Translations under genes and position numbers: made by a program | From: Pyropia yezoensis | Taxonomy: Eukaryota; Rhodophyta; Bangiophyceae; Bangiales; Bangiaceae | Reading direction: 5' to 3' | NCBI GenBank assembly: GCA_009829735.1 | Contig: CM020619.1 | Span: 29,600,063 to 29,664,062, forward strand | DNA length: 64,000 nucleotides | Notes under the pieces: generated by a model | The model's database searches: none | The model's input: only the letters and a program-made list of their open reading frames with translations | What the model was told of the DNA's origin: nothing | Part shown: positions 1 to 9,744 of the stretch, piece by piece | How positions within the stretch are numbered: the first letter of the stretch is position 1 | Layout of the letters: the number at the start of each line of letters is the position of its first letter

Positions 1-833
1 TCCCTGGCACGACGGTGCCCGAAGGGGTAGACCCCGCGTGCTTTGACGCATCCCTGGTCACCGCGGGGGACGGTGCCCAACCCGGCGTTCTCCCTATGGG
101 TGAAGCAGACCTGGGTGTGACATCCGGAAGCGGACTGGAGTCTACAGGCGGCCAAGTACCTCCTGCTCCTGTTTCTCCGGCTGTGCCACCTGTGGGAGTC
201 ACCCCGGGGTCAACGGCGTTTGAGTCCGCTTGCAGCAGACGTCTCCCTCCTGTCGGTTCTACTCCTCAACCTCCAGGGATAGCCCCTGGTGTGTTTACTC
301 CTGGACCCACACATGGCAGCTGGGTGTATACACCTCTCCCAGTGGGCACTAGCAGTGCCAGAGGCACCGCTGTAACTGGTTCTACTGGTCACCCTGAGAC
401 CTCGACTCCTGGGACCGGTCAAGCTTTTCCTCCCCTTGCGTCTTATCGGGCGGGGAGCTCCAAGACCGGGAACCGGAGCAGCCGGAGGCGTCGGCGTCGT
501 CGTCGTCGCTCTAGCACCAGCGAGACCAGGTCCTCCAGCTCTCAGGAGGGATATGACTGGGACGCATCTCCTGGCCCCACTCGGGGCAGGCTAGTCGAGT
601 TTGACTTCCCTGCCCACCAAGCGGCAGACGCCACCCTGAACAAGGTCACGTAATGGGGTAACTACCGGCTGGAGAACCAAGCCCAAGGTTACACTCGGAA
701 GATGGCCAAGAAGATGGCATCCCTGAACCGGCGAATGCAGCCGAGCTTCGGGGGACATCCTAAGTATTCCGGAAAGAGACCGGCGCTTATCTTTGCCTTC
801 CTGCCCCGGTTTGTCAAGGCATGCGACGATAAC
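1..833 (+). CDS. E1 gag, 5' portion up to the E2 insertion
   Basis: Pro/Ser/Thr/Gly-rich N-terminal Gag region with an Arg-rich tract near 488-512, followed by a more ordered segment (about 690-833) that resembles the Gag core of E2. The nested element interrupts it at 833/834. The reading looks degraded, so this is treated as a fossil segment. An SR-type host protein was considered for the Arg/Ser tract, but its position directly 5' of the Gag core makes element origin much more likely. Confidence 0.6.
829..833. repeat. Left target-site duplication of E2 (ATAAC)
   Basis: ATAAC directly precedes the left LTR of E2 and is repeated directly after the right LTR at 10213-10217. A 5-bp duplication is the usual size for Ty3/gypsy integrase. 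Confidence 0.95.
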
Positions 834-1301
834 TGTGGCAAAAACCACTCGCACACACAGTACCCAAGTTGGGGCGGTGTGCGAGGGCTGCCTCCCGTGT
901 CGGGGGAACCGGAAGAAGTGCAAGTCGCACACACTCTATCCCTGTTGTGGGGCAATCCCCCCACGGACAAACAAGAAGATGGTGTGTGGTCCAACAGTTT
1001 CTTGGTCGGGACGGGGACGCAGGGCCAAGCCCCGCTGTCCCTCCCCTTATCCCCCCAGGGTCCACTCAGAATCTCGCCACTCAGAATCTCCCACCCCAGC
1101 ACCTGCCCACCGGGCCACACGAAAATTCAAGACGATAAATGCAGAAAACCCTCAAATCCAAGTTGGATTTACTACTAAGCTAACTATCCCGAACTTAGGG
1201 AATATGGACCCAAATGCAGGGGGAGGAACGGACCAGGCTAGTGGCCTGCCGCCCCTTGCATGGCACGTGTTGCCCCCTACCTGGGGGTCAATACTGCCAC
1301 A
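834..1301 (-). repeat. E2 LTR, 3' copy in element sense
   Basis: 468 bp with TGTGGCA...TGCCACA termini, matching 9745-10212 base for base as far as I can read. It contains a 17-bp odd palindrome centred on CAAGTTG at 1154-1170. Confidence 0.96.
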
Positions 1302-1314
1302 CTCCCCTCTCCTC
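1302..1314 (-). promoter_or_regulatory. E2 polypurine tract
   Basis: On the - strand, GAGGAGAGGGGAG immediately precedes the TG of the 3' LTR. This is the expected place and composition for the plus-strand primer of an LTR element. Confidence 0.75.
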
Positions 1315-1620
1315 AGTTCCGACCGACCCGGTCGGCCCTGTGAGGGGGTGCGTAAACGCACGTCTCGGCGTTGGGGGGGGACGCGACTTGCTGTCCCCCC
1401 TTGAGTACGTAACGCGGATGTGGAGGCGGTCACGTTGGCCGCCCCTCTCCTCAAGCTTGCCCACTTGGCAGCTTGCTCTCCCCGGTTCACACCTCACCAC
1501 CACCACCATTTCTCCTTCACCTTACACGGGGCCACCCCACGCTGGGGAGGCCACCCGTTTACCCACGATCCGAGTCCCCCTCAACTCGAGGCGGGTCTCG
1601 TGCCGCGATAGCCAGGACGT

Positions 1621-1641
1621 CTCTCCCCAACTTGGGGAGAG
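1621..1641. repeat. 21-bp perfect odd palindrome just before the E2 opposite-strand ATG
   Basis: Seven-base arms of CTCTCCC and its complement flank the core CAACTTG. It ends 2 bases before the ATG at 1644. It is the longest of about twenty CAASTTG-centred palindromes found across E2. Confidence 0.9.
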
Positions 1642-1643
1642 CC

Positions 1644-3587
1644 ATGGCGACTCCGGGAGTGGAGACGGACTCTCTCGATGAGCGTATGGAGGACACCTCC
1701 TACGGTGCAGCGCCTGCCGGGACTTCCGGCGGGGGCTCCGCGATCGCTCCGGGGGGTGGGACTCCCGCGTCACCCGGCTTTGGGTTGACGGCAGGATCTC
1801 CCCCGGAGGCGGGACAAGTTGTCCCGCGTGAGGCCTTGGGGCGGTGGTTTTACCCCGCTTGGCCTCTGTATGAGGAGGGGTTGACTGTTCTTCGCTGTGG
1901 CCGACTCGGCGCAGCGATGGGTCGGGTATGGGACCGCCTACGGGAGAAGTATCCCCGTAGGGTCGGGTTCCCTGCCGGCTTCAGGACGGACCAGTTTGCC
2001 TTCCTGGACGACGAGGAGGTCGAGGACGTGCAGCGGGCCAAGGCCATGGTGGACCGCGGGGGAACTATCCCGGGTCCCGGCGACTTGCCGATCTTCACTT
2101 GGGACGCGGTGGCAACTCGCCCCCCGTACCTTCACGAGGCCGATCCGCACACTCATCACTTTGATGTGCGGATGGAGAAGGACTTCCGGCGAGGTCCCTA
2201 CTTGGTGACCTCGGCTCAACTTGAGTTTCCTCAGCAGTCTGCTGCCAGTAAGGAGCAATACTACCCGAAGAAGCCCGAGTGGTGGCCTCAAGTTGAGGTC
2301 CCCTACGGTTTCCCGGCATTGTTGCCACGGTTGCTTGACCACTTCGGCTCCGTCATGTTGACGGCTGGCCCTGATCATCTGGTGTGGGCCATGTTGGCCA
2401 CCCAGTGGCTCCTCGAGGTCATGTCGACCTGGGTGTCATGTGTTCAGCGGCGGGGGATGCTCTGGCATCTCCCCCTCCGGCTCATCCAGGGTTTGGAACA
2501 GCTCACCCCTCAGCTAGTTGCTGAGGGGTGCTCGTCAGGACAACTCACTCTACTTGAGGAGATGCTCCGCCTCCACAAGTTTATCGAGTGGGAGAGCATT
2601 GAGCACAAGTTGCGCCGCCCCACTCGGGGGCCCAAGGACGATGGCGCACTTCGCCAGTTCGTGTGGGTCGCTCGTGAACTTCACGACGGCCGTGTGGTCC
2701 TACGAGAGGGGTTGGGCATCGGGGACTACCCGTATGCCCCGGGGGTGGATCGTCACACTGCGCCACCCCCGGACAAGCCCATAGTTATGGCTGTGCCCTC
2801 ATATGATGACCATATGACTCAACCTACTGCGGGAGCCCCAAGTCGGGGTCGCAGTTACACCCGGGTACCGCCACCTCGGCGTGCCCCTCCGCTTCCTCCT
2901 GTTCCTTTCCAGCCTCACGGGAACATCCCGATCAGCGTGGCCGTGGAGTCATCCACACCGGTGTCTCCCAACTTGGGGGCCACCCTCCTGACGGTATACC
3001 CCAAGTTGGTGTTACCGCCCACGCCTCTAACCTCAGAGATGATGATCACCACGTTGGTGCGCACCATTTCCTGGTTGGCCGCGTCGACCGCAACCCTCCA
3101 AAGTTCCGAGACTCCTCAACTTGAGGAGCGCGTTCGTACTGCAGTGGCGACCGCGAGTTGCGAGTCGGTGGCGGAGTTTATGACGGCCGAGTTGGCTCGC
3201 ATTGGGGCTATTATGCCCCAGCCAACCCCACTTGGGCGTGGCAAGCGTCGTGCGAGCCGGGCATACTCGCCTCCTCGCCGTCGTCGCCGTCACTCGCGGC
3301 GCTCTCCCTCCGTGTCGGAAGACGAGTTGTCTTACTCCGTCTCGGAGTCCTCTACCCCATCGGAGACGGAGTCTGTCCAGCGTCTGCGTCGCAAACTTGC
3401 GCGCAAGACCAGGCAGAAGAGTAGCCACGGTCGGCGCCACTTGCGCGACCGTGAGGGGCGCGACGGTTCCGACTTGGAGCCGCCGCCCCTTCCAACGAGT
3501 GGAGACCGTTATCGGCGTGGGTCTCGCCGCTCGCCTCCACGTGAGGGCGAGGGCCGTGGAGTGGGAGAGTCTAGCATGCGTGCCTAG
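1644..3587 (+). CDS. E2 opposite-strand ORF (647 aa), between pol and 3' LTR, unknown function
   Basis: Open frame on the strand opposite gag-pol. The ATG at 1644 is preferred over upstream codons because it follows the 3' LTR and begins an acidic, Ser/Gly-rich stretch. Seen in order: a disordered N-terminus (to about residue 80), an ordered, aromatic-rich core (about 80-390, with Trp/Tyr/Pro-rich motifs such as YYPKKPEWWPQVEVPYGFP and helical segments), a Pro-rich linker, and an Arg/Ser-rich tail (about 530-640, RRRRRHSRRS) that resembles SR-type or nuclear-targeting regions. The core resembles the E1 opposite-strand ORF (motif YYP..........EV.PYGF / EVEIPVGF) and, more loosely in plan, those of E3. 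No known domain is recognised. The shared position and strand in three families argue for a real gene rather than a chance frame. Confidence 0.75.
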   Translation: MATPGVETDSLDERMEDTSYGAAPAGTSGGGSAIAPGGGTPASPGFGLTAGSPPEAGQVVPREALGRWFYPAWPLYEEGLTVLRCGRLGAAMGRVWDRLREKYPRRVGFPAGFRTDQFAFLDDEEVEDVQRAKAMVDRGGTIPGPGDLPIFTWDAVATRPPYLHEADPHTHHFDVRMEKDFRRGPYLVTSAQLEFPQQSAASKEQYYPKKPEWWPQVEVPYGFPALLPRLLDHFGSVMLTAGPDHLVWAMLATQWLLEVMSTWVSCVQRRGMLWHLPLRLIQGLEQLTPQLVAEGCSSGQLTLLEEMLRLHKFIEWESIEHKLRRPTRGPKDDGALRQFVWVARELHDGRVVLREGLGIGDYPYAPGVDRHTAPPPDKPIVMAVPSYDDHMTQPTAGAPSRGRSYTRVPPPRRAPPLPPVPFQPHGNIPISVAVESSTPVSPNLGATLLTVYPKLVLPPTPLTSEMMITTLVRTISWLAASTATLQSSETPQLEERVRTAVATASCESVAEFMTAELARIGAIMPQPTPLGRGKRRASRAYSPPRRRRRHSRRSPSVSEDELSYSVSESSTPSETESVQRLRRKLARKTRQKSSHGRRHLRDREGRDGSDLEPPPLPTSGDRYRRGSRRSPPREGEGRGVGESSMRA

Positions 3588-3698
3588 TTGGCAGCTGCCT
3601 TTGTTGTGAGAGTGTGAGGGTTAGGGCTGTAGTTTAAAGCCACTCTGCGTACCACTTCGACTTGAAGCACTCTCTTGGCACTGTTGCTCGGCCTTCCC
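3588..3698. other. Convergent spacer between E2 opposite-strand ORF and pol
   Basis: 111 bp in which the two E2 transcription units meet tail to tail. A shared 3'-end region or overlapping 3' ends would be expected here; no clear signal was seen. Confidence 0.5.
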
Positions 3699-6600
3699 TC
3701 ACGTTGAGGGAGGGCTGTTAGGGTCTATCTCGTTCCGGGCACAGTACGCCCGGACCTTCTCAGCAGGAAGGTCCTCCACATACTCCCACGTATCATCCTT
3801 GGCTTTGTAGCCAAACCAACGCACCCTCAACATGAGGCGGTCAGTATCCTCATCCCAGCCGTGGTCGATGAACTTGTCGAACACGTACTCCTGCGGGCCC
3901 TGTTTGGCTGCAGGCAGCGAGGGCAGGCGCCACGTTTTCAAAGCACGCGCCCAAGCTGGGTCGCCTGCAGGCGGTGGTGCAACTTTGACCACGTCCTGTC
4001 CGTTCACTGTGCGGACCCCATCGTCACTTTCGATGGTGAAGCGCCGCCCATCAGTACGAAGGACCTGGTACGGCCCCTTCGTCTGGAACACCAACTTACC
4101 CCCAGTTGGGGTGTGTGAGTGGACCAATACCCAGTCACCCTGCTCGGGGACATGCTTGGCGTTGCGCACCTTTTTGTCAAAGGTACGCTTGTAGCGCTTT
4201 TGTGCTTTGTCCATCTCAGCCCTGACTTTAGGGATGAGGTTTTCAAGCCTAGCAGCGAACTCCGCCTTACTCTCAGTAGGAGTGGGCGTACTGCCACCAT
4301 CCTCCCTAGTTGGGAGCGGCCGCCGCACGGCAATAGACCGCACGCGACGGGGGGTCACAAAAGCGAGGGGTACTTCCCCGGTAGATGAGTGAACCTGCGA
4401 ATTGTAGGCAGTGGTCAGAATAGAAATGTATTGGTCCCACGTCTTCACGTGCTCACTCACATAATGGCGCAGCTGCCTAACAATAGTTTTGTTGAAGCGC
4501 TCCACCTGCCCATTAGTTTGTGGGTGGTAGGGGGTGGCATAGTTTGCCTTAACCCCCAACATATCCAGCACTCCTTGAAACAGTACAGACGCAAATTGCG
4601 GTCCATTGTCCGATAGTGTACTATCCGGAATGCCATACGCGGCAACCCAGTGATCTAGGAAGGCTGACACGACCGACATGGCCGTGATCTCTGCCAGTGG
4701 GATCGCTCGCGTAAGTTTCGTGAAGCGGTCACAGATGACCAGGAGGTACTGGTTGCCCTCCTCGGTCACTGGCAGTGGCCCAAGGATGTCCATCGCCAAC
4801 GCGGCGAAGGGCTCCTTGGCCGGGAACAATAGCATAGCCGTAGTAGGCCGCCGTTCCATCAGACGGTTCTGTGCACAACTTGTGCAGGCAGCCACCCAAC
4901 TGTAGATGTCCACCACCATGGACGGCCAGTAGTACCTGGTCCTCAGGGTCTGGTACAGTTTACTAGACCCCAGGTGTCCACCCGTGGGAGCGTTATGCTC
5001 CCTCTCAAGGATACTGTCCTTGAGGGATGCGGGGACGACAAGTTGTTCGGTCCCCTGGAATACCCCCCTCCTCATGAGGAGGCCATCGTCTCCCAGGAAG
5101 AACCGCGTCTCCGCCACTGTATCCAGGGTTTCCCTCTGCGACTTGCAGAAGGGATCCTCGGCCTGGGCCTTCACTACTTCGTCCAGGGACAGGGGCAAGT
5201 ACTTCTTGTTCCCTGGCGCCTCGGGATTCAACGCCTGACCCGAGCGCGTGACTACCCCCACGATGGGGATGTCCTCATCGACTGGGGTGGTGTCCAGTCC
5301 CTCGGTAGGTACCCGAGAGAGGCCGTCGGCAAGGGCATGTTGCCTGCCAGGTCGGTACTCAATATCAAAGTTGAAGGGTGCAAGTCGCACCCTCCACCGG
5401 TTGAGACGAGTGTTCGTACAGTCCGTCTTGAAGATGAACTGCAACGCGCGGTGGTCGCAGCGGATGAGGAACTTCTCACCCTCTAGGTAGTGACGAAGTG
5501 ACGTCACCGCCCATACCACTGCGAGTCCTTCCAACTCGGTGACTCCGTAGTTCTTCTCGGCCGAGTTTAGCCCCTTGCTGAAGTATCCCACCGGCAAGTA
5601 CTCCTTGTCCGGCTGTTGCTGAAGCAACACACAACCAAGTTGGTCGTAGCTAGCGTCCACATCCAGGATGTAGTGGCCTCCCAACCTGGGAATAGCCAGG
5701 ATAGGGGGCTTCAGCAGAAGGTCCCGAAGAGTCTCAAAGGATTCCTGCTCCACCCGACTTGGGGGAGGCAGGTTCTTCGGTAGCGTTGAGCTCACTAACT
5801 CATTCAACGGCTTCGCCACTTTGGCGAAGCCCTTAGTGAAACGTCGGTACACGTTACACATCCCGAGGAAGCTCCTCATCTGGGTCTGGGTCCGGGGGTA
5901 CTGAGCCTTGCGGATGGCCCTCAAGTTTTTCTCGTTGACACTGAGACGCCCCGGACGGACAACATGTCCCAAGTACTCCACCTCTTGAGTGAAGAGGTGG
6001 CACTTACTCGCCTTCAGTGACACTCCGGCGTCAGCAAGTAGCTTGAACACCTGGCCAAGATGGCCAATGTGTTCCTCCGGACTTCGGGAGAACACAATGA
6101 TATCGTCTAGGTACACGAGACAGATCTGCCACCGTACTCCGGCCAGAATCATGTCCATAGCGCGCTGGAAAGTTGCCGGCGCGTTACACAGGCCAAACGG
6201 TAGGCGCTTGCACTGGTAGGTACCACAGTGACAGGTAAAGGTAGTTTTATGCCTGTCCTCCGGGGCAATGGGAATTTGCCAGTACCCCGCGTTACAGTCC
6301 AGGGTAGAGAACACGTTTGCCTCCCCCAGAGAGTCCAGACAGTCATCCATCCGAGGTAGGGGATAACTATCCTTCACCGTGCTCTCGTTGAGCTTACGGT
6401 AGTCGATACAGAACCGGGGGGTCCCATCAACTTTGGGGACGATCACCACCGGACTCGCCCACTCGGCGTTGCTGGCCTCGATCACATCGAGGGCCTCCAT
6501 GCGAGCAACTTGCTCCTTAACGAGGGCCCTTGAACGGGGTCCCCCCCTATACGGTTGTTGGCGTATAGGGGGCGCACCGGGTTTCAACTCGATCCGGTGT

Positions 6601-7682
6601 TGGGTAGCTCTCATGAGTCCCAATTGACCATCCCACAACTTGTGATATTGGTCCAAGAGGCGTTCAACTTGAACCCTCAACCTGGGTGGAACACCCTCCA
6701 TGTTTACCTGGGGCCGAGGAGAGGCGGCCGACTTGGCTTGATGCTTCTCCTTTCCGGACTGCGGGTCGCTACTTGCGCCCGCGCTGAGGGTGACCGCTAC
6801 TACCGGTCCCTCGTGTTGGTCGATATAGCCGAACTTGGCCCCCGACTTGAAGAACTTGGGCGACGAGCTCAGGTTCATCACCTGGATCCTCCACGGGACT
6901 CCGGCTTTGGAGTCCATCGTGCCAAGGGCAACATGCACTTGGTGCTTGCGAGCAAGACGGGGGTTAGGGTGCACCAACCCGTTCCCCGCATAATCAGTTA
7001 CAACATCCACGTGCGCCACCGAGTTGGGGGGCAACATGACTTTACGGGCTAAACGCAGAGTAGCAGTAAACCCTTCCCTCACAGAACAAACAGGCTTCGA
7101 CTGTGAAACTGTCACAGGAGCCACAGACTTTCCCTTACCAAGGATGGGGATAGTCTCCCCATTCATCAACTTGACCCAGTACTCAGGGCCACAAATCAAA
7201 GGCACTTGTGTTACGACATAAGGGGTACCCAGAAGCAGGGGTACCGATATATTCTCAACTACACCATAGGTCACGTCGACCTCATGGGTCCCCAACCGAG
7301 TTGGTAGGGTCACGGCACCAACGATGGGAAGTACCCCACCATTGATATCGATCAGATGGTCAGCTTTAGACTTCCAGCGTTGGAGCCTCATCCCCTTAGG
7401 TAATAGCGACTTGCGTATCAAGGAGGCTCCTGACCCGGTATCAAGTACGATACGGGCACAACAGGCGCGGCCGGGGGCAAGTTGCACCCGTCCAGCCACC
7501 TGGAAGTTCTCACCCGTCAGCACCGCGATGACCCGACGTGGGTTTACGTTCTTGGGAAGTCCCACCCGAGGTGGGCGGACTCCCTTAGGTCGCCGCAGTA
7601 TCCGACACGGTTGGTTCGTCCTCTTGGCCCACTTGGCCGAGGCTGCCGTTGTGAGCTTCGGACGACCAGCTCCAACGGTCAT
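3699..7682 (-). CDS. E2 pol polyprotein (1327 aa)
   Basis: Order seen: retropepsin-like protease (VLDTGSGASLIRK), reverse transcriptase (YLDDIIVFS), RNase H, integrase with zinc-binding HHCC region and catalytic core (AMDILGPLP, DNGPQFAS, ERFNKT), and a C-terminal chromodomain (about residues 1260-1310, VRWFGYKAKDDTWEYVEDL). The ATG overlaps the gag stop as ATGA, so translation by stop-start coupling or frameshifting is implied. Chromodomains steer integration to heterochromatin in other chromoviruses. The nested position in E1 fits this but does not prove it. Confidence 0.95.
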   Translation of the reverse strand: MTVGAGRPKLTTAASAKWAKRTNQPCRILRRPKGVRPPRVGLPKNVNPRRVIAVLTGENFQVAGRVQLAPGRACCARIVLDTGSGASLIRKSLLPKGMRLQRWKSKADHLIDINGGVLPIVGAVTLPTRLGTHEVDVTYGVVENISVPLLLGTPYVVTQVPLICGPEYWVKLMNGETIPILGKGKSVAPVTVSQSKPVCSVREGFTATLRLARKVMLPPNSVAHVDVVTDYAGNGLVHPNPRLARKHQVHVALGTMDSKAGVPWRIQVMNLSSSPKFFKSGAKFGYIDQHEGPVVAVTLSAGASSDPQSGKEKHQAKSAASPRPQVNMEGVPPRLRVQVERLLDQYHKLWDGQLGLMRATQHRIELKPGAPPIRQQPYRGGPRSRALVKEQVARMEALDVIEASNAEWASPVVIVPKVDGTPRFCIDYRKLNESTVKDSYPLPRMDDCLDSLGEANVFSTLDCNAGYWQIPIAPEDRHKTTFTCHCGTYQCKRLPFGLCNAPATFQRAMDMILAGVRWQICLVYLDDIIVFSRSPEEHIGHLGQVFKLLADAGVSLKASKCHLFTQEVEYLGHVVRPGRLSVNEKNLRAIRKAQYPRTQTQMRSFLGMCNVYRRFTKGFAKVAKPLNELVSSTLPKNLPPPSRVEQESFETLRDLLLKPPILAIPRLGGHYILDVDASYDQLGCVLLQQQPDKEYLPVGYFSKGLNSAEKNYGVTELEGLAVVWAVTSLRHYLEGEKFLIRCDHRALQFIFKTDCTNTRLNRWRVRLAPFNFDIEYRPGRQHALADGLSRVPTEGLDTTPVDEDIPIVGVVTRSGQALNPEAPGNKKYLPLSLDEVVKAQAEDPFCKSQRETLDTVAETRFFLGDDGLLMRRGVFQGTEQLVVPASLKDSILEREHNAPTGGHLGSSKLYQTLRTRYYWPSMVVDIYSWVAACTSCAQNRLMERRPTTAMLLFPAKEPFAALAMDILGPLPVTEEGNQYLLVICDRFTKLTRAIPLAEITAMSVVSAFLDHWVAAYGIPDSTLSDNGPQFASVLFQGVLDMLGVKANYATPYHPQTNGQVERFNKTIVRQLRHYVSEHVKTWDQYISILTTAYNSQVHSSTGEVPLAFVTPRRVRSIAVRRPLPTREDGGSTPTPTESKAEFAARLENLIPKVRAEMDKAQKRYKRTFDKKVRNAKHVPEQGDWVLVHSHTPTGGKLVFQTKGPYQVLRTDGRRFTIESDDGVRTVNGQDVVKVAPPPAGDPAWARALKTWRLPSLPAAKQGPQEYVFDKFIDHGWDEDTDRLMLRVRWFGYKAKDDTWEYVEDLPAEKVRAYCARNEIDPNSPPST

Positions 7683-9625
7683 TCGTTTCCCGCCGACTTG
7701 GCGTCCGAATCTGAGGGCGAAGGGGACGACGACGAGTCCGAGGACGACGTGTCCGCCCCCTCCGTCGAGGGTGTGGCGACCGCCACCACTGGTCGAGACC
7801 CACCCTCGCGGCGTGAACGCACTTCGTTCGTAGCCGACTTCTTACTCGCATTCCTAACAAGCTGTTGGATGCGTTTACTCAACTTGGGGCAATCATATGC
7901 CCAGTGACCATCGGAGTTGCAGTTCCAACACCGATGATCAGTTCCCGGAGGGGTCTTCCCAACTGGGGAAGACGACGAGGTACCTTGGGAAGTTCCCACG
8001 GCAGCTACCACCCTCTCCTTGCGGATTCGGCGTGCCTCTCGCAACTCTCTGGCCTGGCGCGCCTCTTCCCGTTCCTTGGCCAACTCGGCCTGACGCTCCT
8101 GGCGTTGTTCCTCCCGCAACTTGCGGTAGGCCTCGCCTCTGCGGTAGGCGAACCTAGCCAACTCGGCCAGGGTCGCCCGGGCAGTGTTATGCTCCCGGGT
8201 CTCCATCCGGACTGACCAGTGGAGTCCTTCCACAAACCGACTCTTCACCACAGCTTGTGGATGAAGAAACCCACAAAGATTGTTGAGCTTACGGACTCGC
8301 TCCGCAAAGGACAACTCGTCCTCCGCCTCTTCCTGATGGGCTTGCGTAAACTCCTCGACTTGAGAAGCCAACGCCGCTTCATCAACCATGGCCCTCAACA
8401 ACCAGTTGACGAGCTCCAAATAGGACGTCACCTCCCCAGCGCCTCCACTTGAGGAGCTGGGCATGACGGACATAAGTTCTGTCCGCAGGTCTCCCTTCGT
8501 AAACTCCTGTAGCATGTAAAAAGCCATGCCTTCACTTATGGCATTGTCGTCACAGGCTTTTGTGAAACGACGTAGGAACTCAAAGACACGGAGGGGGGGA
8601 GTTCCATCCCACTCCGCTTTGTGCCCAAAAGAGTGAAGTGCATTCTTCTTGGCACGGCCCATGGCTCGGGCCTGGTCAGGACCATACGCCACCGACTTGT
8701 TGTGGAGGGCGTAGGTCTCACAGTCAAAGATCCTCTGGTAGACCGGGTTGGCTACCTGGATCTTGGGCGGCACCTCACGTTGAGGGAACAGCCGCTGTGG
8801 CACTGGGGTAAGTCCACCCTCAGTGCCTGTAGTCTGGTACGGCGAGCTTGGTGTAGCCGCCGGCGTTTCCGAGGGGAACTCCCCCGTGAAGGGCATACGC
8901 CCCACCGCGTATGGTGTGGCTCCCTCGTTGGGAGTCACAGGTGTCGCCCCCAGTTCGGGGCGACCCGAGATAGGCGTGGGGAGGGATTCCCCCTGCGCCT
9001 GTGGGCTCGAAAGCCCCAATCCGGTCTGGACATTCAGGCCATCTGGCAAACTCGCTACAATCTGATTCAGAATAGTATTCGTCATCGTGACCACCAGGTC
9101 CGGCAAAGTCTGCCGCAACACATTGGTCGCCTCCCGACGGACAGTTTCCGCGAGGAGTGGATTGACGACTCCAGTTGAGTCTCGGTCCGCCTCCGGGAGT
9201 CCACCTGAGGGGTAACCACGTTCCTCAGGGGTCTCAACCGGGGGCATGGGCGCGAGCCCATCGCCGACCAACGGAGGTCCGCCGTCCTCCGAAAGCCTAG
9301 TTGGCGATGGCTCCATGCCAAAGTTGGCTCCAACCCGAGTGGAACTCGCGGGGACAGTCCTCACCCCTTGGGACGTTCCCGTTGAGTATACCACGCGGTG
9401 GCCAGACTTCGGCCCACCCACGTCAGAAGTGTCACCCGAGTGAACTCCCGACTGAGTCGGGGTGGCCTGTTGCCCGCCCGCACTTCCAGTCCTGCTGGCT
9501 TGAGGGACCTCTAGTCCCTCTGCGACCCCAGGTAAACCCACCTGTGTCTCACCAGTATTCAAAGGCACTGAAGTACGTGCGTCACCCGTGTACTCCCCGG
9601 ACGACGGGGGGTCCGAGCTAGCCAT
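7679..9625 (-). CDS. E2 gag (648 aa)
   Basis: Ser/Thr/Pro/Gly-rich N-terminal half, then a capsid-type helical core (about residues 295-540, including FLRRFTKACDDNAISEG), a long charged coiled-coil-like Glu/Arg stretch, and a CCHC zinc knuckle (CWNCNSDGHWAYDC). It ends with an acidic Ser-rich tail. The ATG at 9625 is preferred: the nearby upstream in-frame codon at 9649 is GTG. Its stop overlaps the pol start by 4 nt. Confidence 0.93.
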   Translation of the reverse strand: MASSDPPSSGEYTGDARTSVPLNTGETQVGLPGVAEGLEVPQASRTGSAGGQQATPTQSGVHSGDTSDVGGPKSGHRVVYSTGTSQGVRTVPASSTRVGANFGMEPSPTRLSEDGGPPLVGDGLAPMPPVETPEERGYPSGGLPEADRDSTGVVNPLLAETVRREATNVLRQTLPDLVVTMTNTILNQIVASLPDGLNVQTGLGLSSPQAQGESLPTPISGRPELGATPVTPNEGATPYAVGRMPFTGEFPSETPAATPSSPYQTTGTEGGLTPVPQRLFPQREVPPKIQVANPVYQRIFDCETYALHNKSVAYGPDQARAMGRAKKNALHSFGHKAEWDGTPPLRVFEFLRRFTKACDDNAISEGMAFYMLQEFTKGDLRTELMSVMPSSSSGGAGEVTSYLELVNWLLRAMVDEAALASQVEEFTQAHQEEAEDELSFAERVRKLNNLCGFLHPQAVVKSRFVEGLHWSVRMETREHNTARATLAELARFAYRRGEAYRKLREEQRQERQAELAKEREEARQARELREARRIRKERVVAAVGTSQGTSSSSPVGKTPPGTDHRCWNCNSDGHWAYDCPKLSKRIQQLVRNASKKSATNEVRSRREGGSRPVVAVATPSTEGADTSSSDSSSSPSPSDSDAKSAGNE

Positions 9626-9723
9626 GTTGGCTAACGATCCGTATGACACGGTCCAAGTCCACCGTTCCTCTGAGACAGAGGGCCCCCTACACCCGGGTGC
9701 ACCCGGAGGTAAAGTTTACCTCT

Positions 9724-9742
9724 GTCCCCTGCTGCTCCACCA
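9724..9742 (-). promoter_or_regulatory. E2 primer-binding site
   Basis: TGGTGGAGCAGCAGGGGAC, two bases inside the 5' LTR, begins with the TGG that pairs with a tRNA CCA end. It is identical over 19 nt to the site of E3b at 24127-24145. It implies a primer tRNA whose acceptor 5' strand is GGAGCAG. This is not initiator Met, and I cannot name the tRNA. Confidence 0.85.
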
Positions 9743-9744
9743 AA